Positions 10,406 through 24,000 of a stretch of DNA of 64,000 nucleotides are shown piece by piece. A program made the position numbers and the translations under genes. The notes beneath the pieces were generated by a model, which ran no database searches, was not told the DNA's origin, and worked only from the letters and a program-made list of their open reading frames with translations. The DNA is from Climacteris rufus (lineage: Eukaryota > Chordata > Aves > Passeriformes > Climacteridae): positions 200,365 to 264,364 of the forward strand of contig VZRZ01000389.1 of assembly GCA_013398175.1 (NCBI GenBank). The letters run 5' to 3'. Position 1 is the stretch's first letter, and each line of letters opens with the position of its first letter.

Positions 10406-13400
10406 GAAGACAGAGGAGAAAATGTCATGGTTTCCAGTCTTTTCTTTGTCCCTTCCTGGAGAGCTCCAGTTATTTAGTATTGCTTTTTATAACAATTGCT
10501 CAGCCTTCCCACTTGAACAGATGCAGTGTCACACAGGTAGAGTTTTTGAAGGGGAGAAGTCATGCTAAGAGAAATCTAGTCAAATTATGATAAGAACATG
10601 CTCATATGTATGCACAAATGCTAAAATAATGACTTAAAAAACTTTCTAAGGAAGAATTGACAATATAAATTCTTTCCTCCCCCTTCTGTTTATTCTTGCT
10701 GTGATAAAGGTAGAAATGGAAATACTTGGAAGATCATACTCCATGGAAAGTGATCATTTATATCTCACTGGAAAGACAACATAATATTTGTTACCTCTAA
10801 GCTAATGAGCTTTTGATATAAGTGTGTTTCTTATGACCTGCCTTTGTGGATCGTAAAGAGTTTTGCTCCTTGATGATGAGCAGAGGCAAAAAACCCAAAA
10901 CCCCAACACAGCCACTCTATTTTCATACGTTCTTTATTTAGAACTGATGAATACCCACAACAGAAGGAAAGGAGTCCTTTGCTTCTGTTCATTGATGAAC
11001 AAAGAATATTCAGACACAAGAATTGTCTGCTTAATGGTCTTTGAACAAAATTTTGGGAGTCATAGTTTTCAAGAAACTTAGAATTGTTCACCTAACCAAT
11101 TTGTCAAAAAATAAGAAAATGTTTCCTCTTGGAAAGAACTTTCAAGCCCTGTTATGAGTCCTACTGTCATCCACATAGGTCCCAAATTATTCAGAACAAC
11201 ATACTGTTTCACAGAAAATGACACAAAGGTGCTTCATTTTGTTTTTTTTTTTAATAGTCATTGGTGATGGTAGTCCTTTTTTCCTATGGACTGCCACAGA
11301 GAAAGAAGACTCCACAGAATGAAACAGATGACCCTCATGTCCCTGAGGCTTTTTTATCTAGCTAGTAAATAAATCTGAAATCACCAATTCTCATTATATG
11401 ATATGTCTTGAGCACAGGAATGGAAAACACATCCTAAGAGACGAAAGGCAGACTTACCTGAAGACAGCTTAGCATTTGTTGGAAACAGAATAAATGTAGT
11501 TTTGTAGGTGGGGGGAAGAGCATTCATGGAACAGACATTTGTCCATTGGATATCTGCATACATGACTAGGATATCATGCTAATGACTACACCAATATCAT
11601 GTTTAAATTGTGTTTACCACTCGTATATAGTTAAACCAAGCTTGTAATTTTAATAGTTGCAGATGTGATCTTTATGCCCTCCATACACCTTTTCAGGTTT
11701 GTAAGATAACTGTAGGGCACAAGCAAAAAGCAGGAAAAATTTGGGGTTACAGTGCAAAATAATTAGTGATCTAAGAAAAACTGTATGAGGTTTGAGAAGA
11801 ACATTTCTTAGGGAGTTCTTCTTATGGAATAACTTTAACAGGGAGTGTGGATATTTGCTGCTGGAATACTTTGTAGGAGTAATATTTGCAGGACATGTCT
11901 CTGGAATATCCAACTCAAATAATAAACTGTCTTGTAAGAAATCTTGTGAGTCTGTGCTACCAAGACTGAAAAGCAGTTGCATCAGAAATATGTAAGTACA
12001 AGTTAAGTTTATTGCTCTTTGTTTTTTCTTGTCTCAAAGTCAGATTTCTTGCAACACGTACACAATCAGCAAACCAGAAATTTTAAATGCATTGCATGAA
12101 AAAAGACTAAGATTTCACTGATGATATTCCTTGGCTTCACCATCTGCCTGCACTCTATTACATTCAGTGGTTCCAATAAAATCCCAGTGAAACAGGGATG
12201 AGATGTTTATGTCTGGCAGACCTGGCTGAACAGAAAAAAACACTTAAAGTTCACAATTCATACGAGATCTTTCTCCTATACGACACATGGCTTTTACTTT
12301 CCCGCTTCATCTATTTCTTTGTTGCCTTGGCAAATGTTAATCATGTGTAGAATCCTCCAAACAAAACAACTAAGTGTAGGTCTGTATTTTGAATAAACCC
12401 TTTCCTCCTACAGTTGCTTTTAGACACAAATCTGGGCAGAAAAGTGCTCCACTGCAACAGTTCTGACCACCCTCCATGACAGGTCAGCAGATGGTGTCTT
12501 TAAGTGATGAATCTGACAACTTTTGGGGGTTAGTTGACTGAAAATGAAATATTATAAAGGAAAATATGCACTGTTTTCCAGCTACAGTTTCCTAGTGCCA
12601 CCCAGCACTAGTATAAATAAGGATTCAGTGCTGGTCAAAGAAAACCACTTCCTAACACGTGACTTGCGGGCCATTAATCTTGGCTGCCCAACCTCCAGTT
12701 TCAGTCTGAAAAACATTTTAGCTCAGCAGGTGATGCTGTCAATGACAAATGAACAAGATTAAAATCAAGTGATGTGGACAAAGCAAACTGTCTCAAAATT
12801 AATCTTCCTGTACTCGGAAACTACTATGATTTTTGTGTTACTGGAAACAGTGCTAGTGGCTTTGTGAACTTAATATCAGAGAATTAAGAAATGATATTTC
12901 TGTGATAGTGAACTTAAAAAAATAGAACTTTCATGAGAAGTAACTGGCATTCCAACTAGTTTCTTCTAGGATTCAAATGATTCTTTCAGGCTTTGCCTAA
13001 TCTCATGGACTCTTTTTTATATGGATAGTAAAACATATTACACCTAAAGATAAGAATGCTATTGTGGGCTATGAAATTTCCATACTGAATAGGGTCACAC
13101 ATAAGTCAGATGGCACAAAGCAGTGTGCCCAGTGGTCTAGAAACACTCCAACTGTGTGAGCATGAGAGACTGTGGAGGAGAGGAGTGCCTGTGAATTTGC
13201 ACATTTACACTGAGTGAAGATATTGAAGATTATGGGAATGGCTTCTGAGACACTGGGAGCAGCAGCATAATTGAAAGAGCAAGGACTGACTTTTTAAAGA
13301 TGGTTCTGTGAACCCACTTGGAAAGAAAAGGTAACTTAAGCAGATAAGGAAGAATATTCCCAAAGAAGTAGTCCAGTAGATCCAGAGGAGAATGAGAGAG

Positions 13401-16400
13401 CAAACACTTTGTAGGATAGGGAGACAAGATTTTCTTAACAACTGTCTTAAGAATAAGAAAGGCAAAAAATTTAAAAGTTACATTAAAAGAGAAGGAATGG
13501 AGAGGATTGAAAATCAGACCCAAATAACTCCTTTCATCTACAGACAGCTGTAATGTCTCTGAGAAGTGAGGCAAAGCAAGAAAAAATGGCACAGAAAAAG
13601 AGAGTACAAATGGAGAATGGTTTGGGAGGCACTCTTTGATGTCTCACTCAATTGCTCAATATTCTGCAACTGGCAAGCAGTTAGTGCATATCATAACATG
13701 GGGGGACATTCATCTCTGCTTTCCAGATGCATGAACCACCTTGCTTCACAGGTGGTAGGTGACTATTAGGACTTCCAGGGTATCTTCCTTTAGGTGCAGC
13801 ATGGTGCCTGGGTGTGTTTCGCTACATAGACTCATGCTTTAGAAAGACATGGGGTGGTGACTCTTGTGCCCGATGTTAATGGCAATAGTCATTTAGACTT
13901 GGGATTCTTGAGTATTATGGGTGAGAGGACATGTGAGGGACTGGGGCACAGTGGTGGCCATTTTGTCTCAAGGAAATCCTTTCTTGGAGGGTAATAAGGT
14001 GATAGGGAACACCTAAAAGGGAACCTAATCTTATAATAGCTGCAGAAAAAAAAAAAGTGGTAGAGAGCGGAAGAGTAGAAAAAAATTAGACACCTGCAAA
14101 AGTGCTGAGGAGAAACTGGAGAGAAGGAAAGGGAAGAAAATTATGATGTATGGATAAAGTTTTCTTTTTTTACACAGACATGAACTTTTAGGACTATTTT
14201 TCATTATGTTTCATAGATGACTGCTGGGGAGATCTGTGCCCTGGTGAAAGGGAGGAGAAACTGCCACTGTTCCTAAAGCTGATATTATGCAAAATGTGCA
14301 GAGTTATGTGAATTTGTGCCCACACTGCACTCCCAAACACATGCAGTCAATAAAAATGTTACAACAATTGATGAAGAGAAATTCAGATATAAAGTATAAG
14401 AATTGCAACAGACTGTGATTTAATCCTTTTACTTGACCCTCTAGATGACCATTGAACAGCGATTACATAGACCAGTACTCCTATTGGCTTCAGATAGTGT
14501 TCAGAAAGCTATAAGAGCTGGGGAAGTTCATCTCTCCCTTCAGGTTTTCTTGTCTGCTTTTCCTTTCTTTTAATTGTATTTTCCAACAGTGTTGAATCAT
14601 GTTATGTTTATTTTTAACTTTTTTTTCCACATTTCACTGAGAAAGGGATATTTTTCTCTGGCCAGCATAGAATATTTTTGAAAGGCTTATTCTTAGTGCA
14701 TATCTCTGTCCAGCTTAACTTTGTCCTTTATAACACCCAAACACTGTACCTTGTTTACTAGCTGTGTCTGGTCCAGGAATTTCTCAATTGCACCCCAGAG
14801 TTCAGCATTTATCTTCTAATTGAACAGGGGGCAACTACCTGCAGATATGTGAACTGTATAACCTCTGATCTAGCCAGTTATTTATAAGTAATAGAGATGG
14901 TAGAAAGTTTTTTGCTGATGGGGGCAGGACAGACATCCTTTCAGAAACAAACGCTAGATTGGGAGGAGTGGGTCTGAAAGGCAAGGAAAGGTTGATAGGG
15001 AAACTAACAAAAATAACAGTACACTCTGAAAAATTCTGTGCAGATGCAGATGTCTGTCAGTATTGACAGCTGTCTTTCAGTGTTAGTTTGAGTCCTCATC
15101 CAGAAAGTGGCTTTTGCATGATCAAATTTTCTAGGCATGGGAGAATGATGCTTCTTGTGATAAAATGTTTCCCTTAGTAATAGGTAGCTAAGGTGTTACG
15201 TGTTTTCAGATCAAAACCCCATGATGTTCTGTGGTTCGGAATTTTTGTAGGTAAATCTTAATGTGATTTGAAATACTGCTAAGGTGTTCTGTCACCTTAC
15301 TGAAGTCTATATTCTCCTCTGGGGTGTGCATAGAGGACTGTGTGGCAACTGATTCAAAAACTGCCCCAAGTGTTGTAGGACTGTGGAGGATAAAGGACTT
15401 CAGCTTGCTGCTTGGAGAAACACGACGTTGTAAGCAGACATACCAATATTAATAACTTTGAGCCTGTCAAACAAATATTATTTGTTGCTGAGGAAACAGG
15501 ATGCTAATCTCAAAACCAACATAGATATTTCCTTGTAAACTACCAATTAGGCAGTAAGGTTCAACAGGGCATGCAGTTATCAAAGAGTAATCATAGCTGT
15601 GGAGATTTATATGGCATGGTAGAATTTAATGGCATAAGTACATAGGGGATATGAAATCAACTCAATAAAAATTATGAATAATATGCTCAGTCTCTAAAAT
15701 ATTTTTTTTTCCATTGAGTCACAATAAAATTACACAGACAGGAGACAACATCAAGTTTTGAAATTCATAGTTTTCTTCTATGTATGTGTTTAAATCTTCC
15801 AAATTTTTTTGGTCAGACTCATGCAGTACTAGATTATGGTACCTTTTCTCATAAATCTGGCATTAGTCCTCAGCAGCAGCTTTTTGGAAAGCAGTCTCAA
15901 TCCCCTCCCAGTCAGAGGATTGGAGCCAACACTGCCACTAGAAGAGCTTCTCTGTCTGGAAGGAAAATTCTTGTAAAGAGTATGAGACCTACATCAATAA
16001 AATGTTATTCCTTCTTGGCAGAAACTCAAACGGAAGGCAGGTGGAAGCAACACTGGCTGTACTCTGATGTGAATCTCTCTGCAGAGGTCCAGTGGATCAG
16101 TTCTACCATATGAAAACACAACATACAGCATTTTTTATTTGATTTGATGAATTTAGTTCTTTTGCTTTTCTTTTCACTTGAAACAAGTGCTCTGGTGGTC
16201 TTTAACAGAGTCTTAACAGGATCCACAATAGTCCAAGAGTCCAAGCAAAATACGATAAGGGAAAGAGCTTTCTTTTCCCAGCAGCCAAAAAGCCAGCATA
16301 CAAGGAAGGCATAAACCGCTTTAATAACTGAAAATTTCTTCACATGTATCCTGTGAAAGTAAAACTATTAAAATGTCTGAAAAGACTGAGAAGCTATGTT

Positions 16401-16433
16401 CCAAGAATTGAAGGACTTAGAGGAAAAATTAAA
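10406..16433. other. AT-rich unique sequence, no supported gene
   Basis: I see no repeat terminus, RNA gene or convincing exon in this ~6 kb. Open frames of 60-120 codons (10831-11091, 11650-11982, 13230-13592, 15784-16113, 16026-16343) occur on both strands, have no recognisable domain, and are at lengths expected by chance at this base composition. A possible donor GTAAGT after an open stretch (11904-11991) is isolated. An 11-base A run is at 14046-14056. Confidence 0.45.
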
Positions 16434-17260
16434 CTAAAATAAAATGAATCCACTGTTTTGAGCTGGACTGAAGTGTAGATAGTTTAGGTATATTATGAAG
16501 AAATATTTTGATGAGCTAGCAGGCTGCTCACAGCTGCCTGGATCTGAGAGCCCACCCATCGTGAGTAGCAGTGTACTTGGCAGAAGCTGCTTCTGTGGAA
16601 CTTCAGAATTGGTGGGAAGAGCCCCAGGGCAATGCCCTCTGAACCTTCTCCTTCCGATATCTAAACTCCCAACCTGAGCTGTGGTGAAACCCCATACTTC
16701 CCTTGTGTCACCTGTATCCCTAACCTCAGGTTCCATATAAGGTTATGCCCTGGAAGACCCTATATGGTCATGTCCTGGAAAGGTCTCTCTTCTCCTGCTC
16801 TGCACTGGTCACTTTGACCCCGGTGTCTTCCCATTGGGTATTCCCTGGTCCCACCTCTCTCTAAAAGAGCCCTGCAGAGCTTCCTCGCTCTCTCTTTCTC
16901 CTGGGTTAATCCAGCCACCTGAATGTCTCTGGACTTCCTCCCTGGACCCTCAAAACTCAACACTGGATTTACAATAAAAAGGCAGTTATCCCAGAGAAGA
17001 GCCCTCTGTAGCCTTTCATTCTCGCCAACACTAGAACATCATGCCTGGGATAATTCTCAGTTCCGGAAGAGCCAGCAGAGACAGGTCATCTGTGGTATCA
17101 AGAACCCTGTACTTTGGGAGAGTTGTAAAACCATTGCAACTCGTCCCGGCAGGGACGTCTCTCTCTCTCTCGGTCTCTCTCTCTCTCTATCTTTCCCTCT
17201 CATATTGTTAAATAAAATACATCAATTCTTTTTGGCACCAACATTTGAACGCGTTTGATC
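16434..17260 (+). mobile_element. Probable endogenous retrovirus LTR-derived segment, plus strand (boundaries unclear)
   Basis: This segment is GC-richer than both flanks. It contains a degenerate TATA-like CTCTAAAAGAGCCCTGC near 16860-16876, AATAAA at 16973-16978 about 110 bases downstream, and a second AATAAA near 17211, followed by TTGGCACCAACA at about 17230-17241, which could be an LTR 3' end. Between the two signals lies a pure TC-repeat tract (17158-17190). The TATA-to-polyA spacing fits an LTR R region, but I could not pair the termini as inverted repeats, so the extent is approximate. The open frames at 16434-16736 and 16923-17258 lie in this repeat-like DNA and are not called as genes. 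Confidence 0.4.
17158..17190. repeat. (TC)n microsatellite
   Basis: Alternating TC dinucleotides interrupted once by CGG, within the LTR-like segment. It is the longest pyrimidine dinucleotide tract in the window. Confidence 0.85.
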
Positions 17261-19878
17261 TTAATCTCTTGTCTTGGAATTATTTTCGAACCTAAGCATC
17301 TCCAGTTTTAGGTGCAGAGAAGTTCTCTTCGCTCCTCTGTGTTTAAAACCAGATTGTAACATAAGGTTAGTAGAATCTAAGGAGCTAGTTAGCTGACCAG
17401 CCAATAATTTGAGAATCGTTTGCCTAAACATTATAAGGAGGTTGTATTTATGCAAACAAATCCCAAATCATGTGCCTGCACCAGAATAAGGCACGAGTCT
17501 TGGGTGTACTACCAGATCAAATCAGTCACCTAAACATGTCTTCTAGTCCATCCAAGATAGTCCAAGATAGTCAAGATAGCTACACAAACCTGTGAATATG
17601 ACATAGGTCCTACCAGAAACTTGTGTCTTTCTAGGATGGCAGATTGAGGTCATGGAGATTGCCCTAAAGAATCTCAAAAAGATGATTGTGTTTAGACAGT
17701 TACATCAAGCCTAACTCCAAGCCTAGCTTAGGCACATAGCTTGTATGGAGATGTCTAAACATCAATGTCTTAATCTTGAACTAATTTAAAAAAAAAAGTC
17801 TTCAATTATGACCTATTGCTACTCTGAGAAAGGACATTTTGATCTACTTCCCACCCTTTGAGTCCTGTTTTACAACAGGCAGTTAAGGAAATAATTGAAA
17901 AACTAAAATCATTATTTGATCAGGTTACTGGTTTAAAAAAATCTAAGCAATTCCTGAAAGCTTACTGGGTATGAATATCAACATAAGATGCTTCAGTGGC
18001 TCACCACAATTTCACTACAAGCACAGTGAACTCTGGGAACTAACCCAAAGATTGGATTATACTTGTACATGTTCTGGCTCCATTTCTACAGAGAATAAAG
18101 TCAAACATTCAAGAACAAAGCATATTTACTTGAATATAAAGTAGTAGGCATTTTTTATACATTCATAATGCTCTACTAAATTTTTCTTTGTTTTTTCAAC
18201 ATCTTGTTTACATTTGAAGGAGCTGATATTGTGGGGATTGGTGCAAAACATGATACGGAATCTGAAACCAAAATGGATATGATAAATTGTCAAATGTGGC
18301 TGCAAAATGCAAAGTGATAACCACTGACATATTGCGTGTGTGTGTGTATTTAAACATACATAAACACACAAAAAATCTACCTGAAGGACTCGGATAATTC
18401 TAGTCCTTCAAGGAGAATTGAGTCTCATTGTTTTCCCCCATCAAATGCATTACATTTATTTGTGTACTAATTTTAGGATCAATTAAAAAGTACAAATATG
18501 GCTTTTCAAAAGCATGGGACTTATGAAAATTCCAAAAATGTTTCTGTAACTACTCCTAAGCTACAGACCCAGCTGGTGTTAATGATGTTGACTGTAAAGA
18601 CAGTGTTCTGTTTCATATTCTTCATTTTTTTTGCACATAAAAAGTTTTGATGAGATGACCACAGCTTGCAAATCCACATGGCCAATACAATGCAAAAGCT
18701 GCAGTTGAACTCAGTTTTATCACAGATTTATTATGAAACACTGCTCACATTTAGAAAGCACAGATTCAAGTCATTAATATTTAAAGGAATAGAAATCTCA
18801 TTGCAGGTATGGATTTAAATTTGGATTACCTACATGGAATGAAAGAATAAAGCATTTTGTGGCAAGAAAAGCTACTGATATCAATGTGGATATGACTATG
18901 CAAAGACAGCAAACATAAGGAAAAGGAACTAGTTTGAACAGTGAGTGACAAAGTTCTTTGTATAGAAATGGTGGTTACCAATATGAACAATTTTTAGACA
19001 AATACACTGCATGCTGTTCCTTGCAACTGCTAAATATGCATTTAATTCCATATTTACTACTGTGACATTTTAGTCAGAGAGTAGTATTGTGCATTTGAAT
19101 GGTGGTACTCCTTATCTTTATGGTTTTGTCTTATTGTAACATGTGGACCAATATTAGCATTTAAGATAAAATCTTTCTACCAAGAGGCAGCATCAGCAAA
19201 AAGGGAGGAGATAAATGAAGGATACCTTTGGACAATTAAATATGCTGGCACAAAATGTCATGCATAGGTATTCTTCAAAATCGAAGAAAATTGTATTTCC
19301 TTCATAGGAAGAACTACCACACACCTCTATATCCCTCTGCATGTTCCTACTTATCCTTTTCATAACAATGTACATAGTGCAAGACTACGCGCAAAGGACA
19401 ATTGTCATGCAAAAGGCACTTAAGAATGGAGTTTGTATGTATAAACATTAAGTGGGAAATTTTACTGCCAGAGGTAACTTAATCCTAAAGGTAGGCTTCA
19501 GAGTACATGTGGATTTCTCCCATTCCAGCCTGATATTACTACAGCTTTGTGTTCCCAAGCCCAGTCAATAGTGAGGCTGAGCATGTCCCACTGGACAGGT
19601 GTGTATGCACCAGTCACACAGGTCGACACAGACAGAGTGGCACCCTCACTGGCACTCACATGAACACATACAATGCTACATTTTCCCATGCTTGCTTCTG
19701 GATCTGCCCTGATCCTTTTCTTGCCTTTGATTTTCCCTATAAACATCTTATAGTAAGCTTTACTCAGTAACCAAATGCTCTTCCCCTGCATCCTCTAACA
19801 TGTTCTCTACTCTGCAGACAATCACACCATCTACCTTAAATGACTTTCATGACAGACTTCCTTTCATTGACACTGAAG
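17261..19878. other. AT-rich unique sequence
   Basis: No gene or dispersed repeat recognised. It contains a short local tandem of a TCCAAGATAG unit (about 17551-17580) and a (GT)6 tract at 18336-18347. A GC-richer patch at about 19490-19700 has no repeat termini that I can see. Confidence 0.45.
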
Positions 19879-20169
19879 GGAGGGTTTCAAAAAGATGGAG
19901 TCAGCCTTTTCTAGACTAAGCAATAGGACAACACACAACAGGCAGAAATTGATTCACTGGAAGTTCTATCTTCATATGAGGAAGAACTTCTTTACTGTGC
20001 AAGTGACTGAGCACAGAGAGGTTGTAGACTCTTCCTCAATGCAGATATTAAAGAACTGTCTGAATGCACTCCTGTGCCATGTACTCTAGAATGACCCATA
20101 CTGAACACGGAGGTTGGATCAGGTGATCTCCCTGTGGTCCTTTCTAACCTCATGCATTCTGTGATTCTG
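19879..20169 (+). mobile_element. CR1 LINE 3' end, plus strand, 5'-truncated
   Basis: The sequence follows the conserved CR1 3' region of birds from the GGGTTTCAAAAAGATGG segment, through TCCATC-like and GAGGAAGAACTTCTTTACTGTG segments, to GGTTGGATCAGGTGATCTCC and the terminal ATTCTGTGATTCTG repeat. It is truncated at its 5' side, as most CR1 copies are. It lacks a short stretch usually present between GAGCAC and AGAGAGGTTGT (the GGAACAGGTTGCCC part), so it carries a small internal deletion. The 64-codon open frame at 19895-20089 lies inside it and is not a host gene. Confidence 0.92.
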
Positions 20170-20963
20170 CAACTCTTGGTGAATTATCCATCAGGGACAA
20201 TGACCAAATCTCCTTCTTTGGTAGCTTAGGATAGTCAGTTCAGTAAGTGCCATTTTCACTGGTGATGTTACCAGGGCTCTACCACTAATCTTTGCATTTA
20301 TCATGATTGCTCTTTAATCACACAATCTAACACTCTTATAGGTACATACAACTTGTCAATGTAATTACCCCTCTGCCTTTGTTCTACTGCTTTTCCGTCT
20401 AAATCAGAGTCTGCATGCAAGGGACTGCAGAGAATATATTTACATCTGTCAATTTCAAGGTGCAAATTTGTAAAGCTGCTGTCTGTGTCTCTTACATAGG
20501 CTCTCTCACTACACTGATCACTTAAATGAGCTTAAGGTTTCAACTTTACTGAGCTACTGAGAATGAAAGAGTTCCATGGACAAAATTCAATGTTACTGTC
20601 CTCAACTCTGTTTCTTTGTCAGTTATATTCTCACAGAAGTGAACAGGCAAGAGAATTTATGGTAAATTAAAGCTCTCACAGTTGAGAAATAAACAGTTTC
20701 CTTGAGGAGAAGTTTATTCAAAAGGCTTATTCAAAAGGTTTATTCCAAAGTCACATTTCAGATACAATGATGCTGGCATGCCAGGTGCCAATAGAGGAAC
20801 TATGCAGAAATAACTGATCTATGAAAACTAACTTTTCCATGGAAGTTTTCTTCTCTTTTTAAAAAGAGAGTAAAAAGAGTTATTTTCCTGCTGGAGTGTC
20901 TGGGCATGGGGCTTATGTCATAGCAGCTTTCCAAAAAATATTCAAAACATTATGAATTCCAGA
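20170..20963. other. AT-rich sequence between two CR1 fragments
   Basis: No gene or further repeat recognised, apart from a short local duplication of TTATTCAAAAGG around 20711-20740. Confidence 0.45.
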
Positions 20964-21032
20964 TTGTAGGTTAATGCTTGGACTTGATGATCTTATAAAT
21001 ATTTTCCATTCTTAATGATTCTATGATTCTAT
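20964..21032 (+). mobile_element. CR1 LINE 3' tail fragment, plus strand
   Basis: The segment contains GCTTGGACTTGATGATCTT, a diverged CCATTCTTAATGATT, and ends in the CR1 tail repeat ATTCTATGATTCTAT. Only the last ~70 bases of the element are present, so it is a severely 5'-truncated copy. Confidence 0.85.
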
Positions 21033-24000
21033 ATGGCCTTCTGTGTAGCAAATAATTTTTTTCTTGTTGGATCAAGTATATTTTATTTTTCTCTTGCATA
21101 AAAAAATTGTTAGTTTTAACCTGTCTTCTGCAAACAATATTAGGGAAATATCACTCACTTTAATTCTAAGAGTTTTAATAAGGCATAGAGAGCATTAATA
21201 TTTAAACTCACTTCCAAAATTATTTTTCTCCATGGCAGTATTTGTTCACTTTTATGACTTATTGAAGTGCAATATAGTCACATTTCAGAGTTCTAAGAAT
21301 TAAGAACTCTTGCATGACACTGTAAAGAAAGTTCATTCAAACTCCTATTCAGTAGAAAGAGAGCCCCATAGGATGCCAAAGAAAGAAAACAGAGACCAGA
21401 GTGTAGCTGACATGAAAATATGAAGAAAGACCTTGGAACTCACTGCAAAATTACTGTTTGGTAGCTCTGGCTTTGGACATTCAAATTGCTGTTCCATTGA
21501 TTTAAGTTAATACTATTAAAAACCAGACCAAATCTCATTAATATATAGGATTTTTTGTTGCTTTGGGTACTCAGTAGTGCTTTGCTTGAAGGCATATTCA
21601 TTTCCTTAAAGGTATGTGAACATTCTACATTCCCAGTCATATTGTGATATCTATTATCAAAATTACTTATGTGAAATCACTGAAACTAGATCCTATCAAT
21701 ATAGGTAGGGATTTAAGAAACAAAAGAGAGAAAAAAAAATTTTCTCATATTTCTGACTGCATAGATTTGTAGTTCAGAAGATGAATAAGTTACATGACCA
21801 TGTGGCTCTTCTTTCTTCTATTCCCAGGCATTTAGGAAAGTATCTTAAATACTAGTGCTAAAGATAACTAAGGCCAAAAAAAGTCGTTTGCTACACACTA
21901 CCTCTTCAGAGACTTGAAATGATTAAATAAAATTCTTCTAGATATACTCAGTCAGTCTGTAATAATGCCTATTAAGAACACATATCGGGAAAATACTAAT
22001 TAGGCTAGAAGGAGCCAGTTCCTTTGTAATAATCACTATCATTACTGTGTGGCCTATGGCAGAAAAAATCAGAAACAGAGTTGCATCAGTGTCCATCAAA
22101 ATTACCAATCTCTATCACTGTGAACATGTTGTCTCATCAACATATTACACATGACTGAGGAAAATGGTCTTAACAGCTAAATTACAGTAATATGGAAGCT
22201 ACTGAGAAATTCCTAGAGTTCCCAGTTTCTGCACCACAGAATATCTTCACACTCCTGCAGGAAAGCTGATTATCAAACTGACTGCAGGAATATATTTTGT
22301 GTTTACTGTAGAATTCCTGTCACTGCATCCACAAGTGTTGATTTATTAAATCTTAAAAGAAAAAAATGGATATGCAGGTGGTTTTTTTTCAAAAGTTTTT
22401 CTGCAAAAGTATCCTGTGGAGTTTTTTCAGAATTTTGTTTTCATTCTCAAGAGCTTTGTTATTGAAAACTCAGTCCTTATGGTAACAGCTAAATAACATG
22501 GGCTAATTCAGTAGCCTTTGAAGTCAGTGCTGATATTCTCACTGAAGTAAGTGAGCACTTGTTAATGAATAGATTGACTTCTGATCTTTATGAGTATGCC
22601 ATTATCCCTAAAGTTACTTTGTTTATACATTCACCTTTCTAGGTCTGGGCCCAGCTGTAATGCCTTTGAGATGTTCAAGCCCCAGTGCTGACTAATTTGA
22701 AATCTTTTCATTTCATAATTTCGACTACTTGCATGAAACTTGCCAAGTGCCTTTTCTCTTACAAGTTCTTATGGGTTACTGAGGTACTTGGCATCGTGCA
22801 TGATACTAAAGGAAATTTGTTACAGGTTTCCACCTGATTTGTGATTTCACAAGATTGTATATTTCTTAATTTTCCCTTCATTTCTGTTCATTTTTTTCTT
22901 CTCATATTCCAGATCATATTTCTTTCTTACTGGATTCCCCTTCTCATTTTTTTTTTAAATCTTTGAATCCACTGTACAAGATGAGACTTAAAACAGCTAT
23001 TTTTCTATAAGATAAAAAAAAGGACTAATAACTGAATAACCATGGGAATACCTGAATAAAAATGGGAATGTTAGACAGTCTTCATTCATCTGGAAGCCAA
23101 AATGCATATTTGATTATCTTATAAGGTACAGCAGAGAACACTAAGATCAAATATTCTTGTGCATGCCGCTTAGTGGTGTCTTTCATTCAAATACATGCCA
23201 GCACAGGGCTGGATGAGCCTAAAAATAAAGCCTAACTGAAGAAAAGTTTCTCTGTGGCTTAAAATTTCACACACACATAAGAAAACTGAATTAAAACCAC
23301 TAGAGAATTTCAGAGTGACAAAAGACTGAATGTCAAAAAGAAATGAATCTATCCATTTATACCAAAATTAAAGGTTTGAATCAATAAATGAGGAATGAGC
23401 GGATTATGTCAGTTATTTATGAGATGGATGGAGTTCATCACTAAGAGAGATATTGCATCCAGGAATGTGATGAGGTAACTGGAAAATTAGCCAATTGTCC
23501 CGCAGATATTGAAAGTTAGTCATCACCATAAAGCCAGCAAAATAATGTATAGGATTAACAGTAGGTATGAACAGAAAGGTTACCAAGCCTATATGATATA
23601 AAAGGCAAAGTTTTCCTGATCTTCCTCTTCTCTGTTTCTTCTCTGCCATTGAACTGTAAATGCCAAGAATATAACTCATCCATAATGTATCATATTTAAA
23701 GGACATGACGGTATCAGTTTTTGTACCATGTGCAGGGTAAGTTTTATTGCATCCATACTGCAGATTTGACATGTTGGTTCTCACTTGTTATATGTCTAGA
23801 ATTTCCAGATATTTTTCATCCATATCAGATGCCAATCAGGCTGCAGGAGTTAGAAAAACACAAGTGAACAGACAAAGCAGCCAAGTAATTTCCAGTTAGA
23901 ATAACAAGATAACCCTTGAAAAAACTAGATGAATGTCCACTACTTCCTGTATACTAAAAGTTTTGAGTGAATCAATAGTAGTGCCCATTCTTAGCATGTT

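Noticed and set aside
11904..11991. Possible exon before a GTAAGT donor, reading HVSGISNSNNKLSCKK and on
   Set aside because: The acceptor is weak and its phase fits none of the other plus-strand candidates.
23413..23784. 123-codon minus-strand open frame, the longest in the window, with a hydrophobic C-terminal half
   Set aside because: Length is within chance expectation for both strands of a 64 kb AT-rich window, no domain is recognised, and no good splice sites bound it.
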